33,746 nt of DNA, from contig JAAHHN010000056.1 in the NCBI GenBank assembly GCA_010672165.1, forward strand, positions 1-33,746, read 5' to 3'. The notes beneath the pieces are model-generated. The model ran no database searches. It was given only the letters and a program-made list of their open reading frames with translations, and had not been told where the DNA came from. This DNA is from Spirulina sp. SIO3F2 (GTDB lineage Bacteria > Cyanobacteriota > Cyanobacteriia > Cyanobacteriales > Spirulinaceae). Positions 32,035-33,746 of this stretch are shown one piece after another. The position numbers were made by a program, and so were the translations under genes. How positions within the stretch are numbered: position 1 is the first letter of the stretch; each line of letters starts with the position of its first letter.

Positions 32035-33746
32035 ATGTCCTCAACCCTTGACTCCCAAACTTTCCTTGCTGACCTGGCTCGCTTTGCCCAAGTGCGCACA
32101 GACGTTGCCAGCTTGCTCGATCGCATGACCCAAACCCTCAAACACAGCGAAATCGAAGGTGAGGAGGGTTCAGGAAAGCTCGCCTTAGATCAAGAGATTG
32201 CTGATCTGGGTAAACTGAGTCAAAACCTCCGCGCGGGCAAATTTCGGCTACTTGTGCTGGGGGATATGAAACGGGGCAAAAGCACGTTCCTTAATGCGCT
32301 GATTGGCGAGAACTTGCTGCCCAGCGATGTGAACCCTTGTACAGCATTGCTAACAGTGTTGCGTTATGGCGTCACTAAAACCGTTACGGTGTACTTTAAT
32401 GACGGCTCACAACCTGAGCAGCTTAACTTCAAGGATTTTAAGCACCGCTACACGATCGACCCAGCCGAAGCCAAGCGCCTGGAAACCCAGAAACAAGCCG
32501 CTTTCCCAACGGTTGACTATGCTGTTGTGGAATACCCCTTGCCACTACTAGAACAAGGGATTGAAATTGTGGATAGCCCCGGACTCAACGATACTGAAGC
32601 CCGAAATGCCCTGTCGTTGGGGTATATCAATAACTGTCATGCGATCCTGTTTGTCCTGCGAGCCACACAGCCCTGCACCCTTGGGGAACGGCGTTATCTG
32701 GAGAACTACATCAAGGGGCGAGGGCTGACGGTCTTTTTCTTAATTAACGCCTGGGATCAGGTCAAAGAGAGCCTGATAGATCCTGATGACCCGGAAGAGT
32801 TCACCGAAGCTGCCACCAAGCTCCGTCAGGTCTTTCAAGCCAATTTGGCGGACTATTGCCAAGAAAACAATGTGGATCTCTACGACGATCGCGTCTTTGA
32901 ACTTTCATCATTATTAGCACTGCGGCGTCGGGTGAAAGATGCCAACGCTGATTTAGCGGGCACTGGCTTTCCAGAATTTTTGGCGGCGCTGAATGTGTTT
33001 CTTACCCAAGAACGGGCAGTAGCCGAGTTGCGCCAAGCCCGCACCCTGGCACGCCAAACCGCTACTACGGTTCAAGCAGCGATTCAACGGCGGATTCCGC
33101 TGCTGGAGCAAAATATTACTGATCTCAAACAGCGGATTGCCTCAGTTGAGCCCGAATTTCAGCAACTGCACCAGATCCGCGATCAGTTTAAAGCTGAAAT
33201 TCAGACCGTGCAAGCAGCGCGATCGCAGTCTCTGGCTAATTCCTTCCGACAATATGTGCTCGGACTCGGCGATACCTTTGAAGCGGATTTCCTGCGTTAC
33301 CAACCGAATTTGGGCTTTTTTGATTTTCTCTCCAGTTCTAAGCGCGATGCTTTTGAGGCGGGCTTACAAAAAGCGTTTATGACCTATTTCAACGACAAGC
33401 TTGCCACCTGGACGCGATCGGCTGAGCAGGAGATGAAACAGGCGTTTGAACAACTTGCAACCAGTGCCCAGACCTATGGTGCAAGTTATGCCAAGGTGAC
33501 AGATACGATCACGAGCAAGCTGACGGGTGAGCCGTTGTTGCCGAACCGCGATCGCCCTAACACGGAAGATAACGCGCCCGCTTGGGCGAAATGGGCTGCT
33601 GGCATCTTCTCCTTGACGCGGGGGAACCTCGCAGGTGTTGCCCTTGCTGGTGCGGGGTTTGATTGGAAGAATATTTTGCTGAACTTTGTGACGGTGCTGG
33701 GAATTGGCAGTGTTTTAACAGCCCTGACTGGGATTGTTTTGGGGCC
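32035..33746 (+). CDS. Bacterial dynamin-like GTPase (3' end outside window)
   Basis: The frame stays open to the end of the window, so at least 570 residues are present and the C-terminus is missing. GTPase motifs: G1 GDMKRGKST (76-84), a likely G2 threonine in PCTALLT, G3 DSPGLND at 180-186 and G4 NAWD at 238-241. A long helical region (about 310-430) matches the stalk of dynamin-like proteins, and a hydrophobic patch follows near 535-570 (LAGVALAGAGFDW, NFVTVLGIGSVLTALTGIVLG), which could be the membrane-inserting paddle. Such proteins remodel or stabilise membranes, as does the cyanobacterial BDLP from Nostoc. The ATG at 32035 is used; an in-frame GTG lies upstream. Whether a second dynamin-like gene follows, as in some two-gene operons, is not visible. 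Confidence 0.9.
   Translation, partial: MSSTLDSQTFLADLARFAQVRTDVASLLDRMTQTLKHSEIEGEEGSGKLALDQEIADLGKLSQNLRAGKFRLLVLGDMKRGKSTFLNALIGENLLPSDVNPCTALLTVLRYGVTKTVTVYFNDGSQPEQLNFKDFKHRYTIDPAEAKRLETQKQAAFPTVDYAVVEYPLPLLEQGIEIVDSPGLNDTEARNALSLGYINNCHAILFVLRATQPCTLGERRYLENYIKGRGLTVFFLINAWDQVKESLIDPDDPEEFTEAATKLRQVFQANLADYCQENNVDLYDDRVFELSSLLALRRRVKDANADLAGTGFPEFLAALNVFLTQERAVAELRQARTLARQTATTVQAAIQRRIPLLEQNITDLKQRIASVEPEFQQLHQIRDQFKAEIQTVQAARSQSLANSFRQYVLGLGDTFEADFLRYQPNLGFFDFLSSSKRDAFEAGLQKAFMTYFNDKLATWTRSAEQEMKQAFEQLATSAQTYGASYAKVTDTITSKLTGEPLLPNRDRPNTEDNAPAWAKWAAGIFSLTRGNLAGVALAGAGFDWKNILLNFVTVLGIGSVLTALTGIVLG

Overview
This window looks like chromosomal DNA of a cyanobacterium. The palindrome GCGATCGC (HIP1) and its GCGATCG variants recur throughout, and several genes belong to cyanobacterium-typical families: a urea-type ABC transporter, DUF3370, DUF760, GAF-rich histidine kinases, Uma2 and Rpn nucleases. 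The genus cannot be fixed from sequence alone. No rRNA, tRNA, CRISPR array or complete insertion sequence was seen.

Layout. (1) 1-3116, + strand: the end of a urea ABC transporter operon: C-terminal UrtB, complete UrtC, and UrtD with an extra TerB-like C-terminal domain. UrtE does not follow; a 540-bp stretch of small or broken reading frames does. (2) 3657-5847, +: a FIST-domain sensor overlapping a soluble histidine kinase, probably a translationally coupled sensor/kinase pair, preceded by a perfect inverted repeat. (3) 5866-6798, -: an Rpn-type PD-(D/E)XK nuclease. (4) 7090-12738, +: an RND efflux adaptor, an interspersed palindromic repeat, the RND permease, and a potassium-channel-like protein 12 bp downstream. 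(5) 12841-13050, +: a solitary HicB-like protein. (6) 13052-16391, -: a two-gene cassette of a P-loop NTPase and a TPR protein whose N-terminus resembles an NTPase fold without a Walker A. (7) 16958-19945, -: a large outer-membrane protein with an N-terminal inverse-autotransporter barrel and a beta-helix passenger, followed in the same frame by a small unknown protein. (8) 20065-22363, +: a tiny membrane protein, a DUF3370 protein and a Uma2 nuclease, whose stop codon lies in the end of a MITE-like repeat. (9) 29297-22602, -: a chemosensory operon in the order PAS-GAF-GAF histidine kinase, CheR-TPR, double-domain CheW, HAMP-less chemoreceptor. No CheA, CheB or CheY is present. (10) 31655-30013, -: a secreted small protein, a PhyH-like dioxygenase and a DUF760 protein. 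(11) 32035-end, +: a bacterial dynamin-like GTPase cut by the window edge.

The main themes are nitrogen uptake, signal transduction (two closely related histidine kinases and a chemosensory cluster), envelope functions (efflux, channel, surface protein) and accessory or conflict-type genes (NTPase/TPR pair, Rpn, Uma2, orphan HicB). The least explained parts are the NTPase/TPR cassette, the FIST/kinase pair, the UrtD-TerB fusion and the CheA-less operon. Several intergenic regions hold inverted repeats of the kind dispersed in cyanobacterial genomes.
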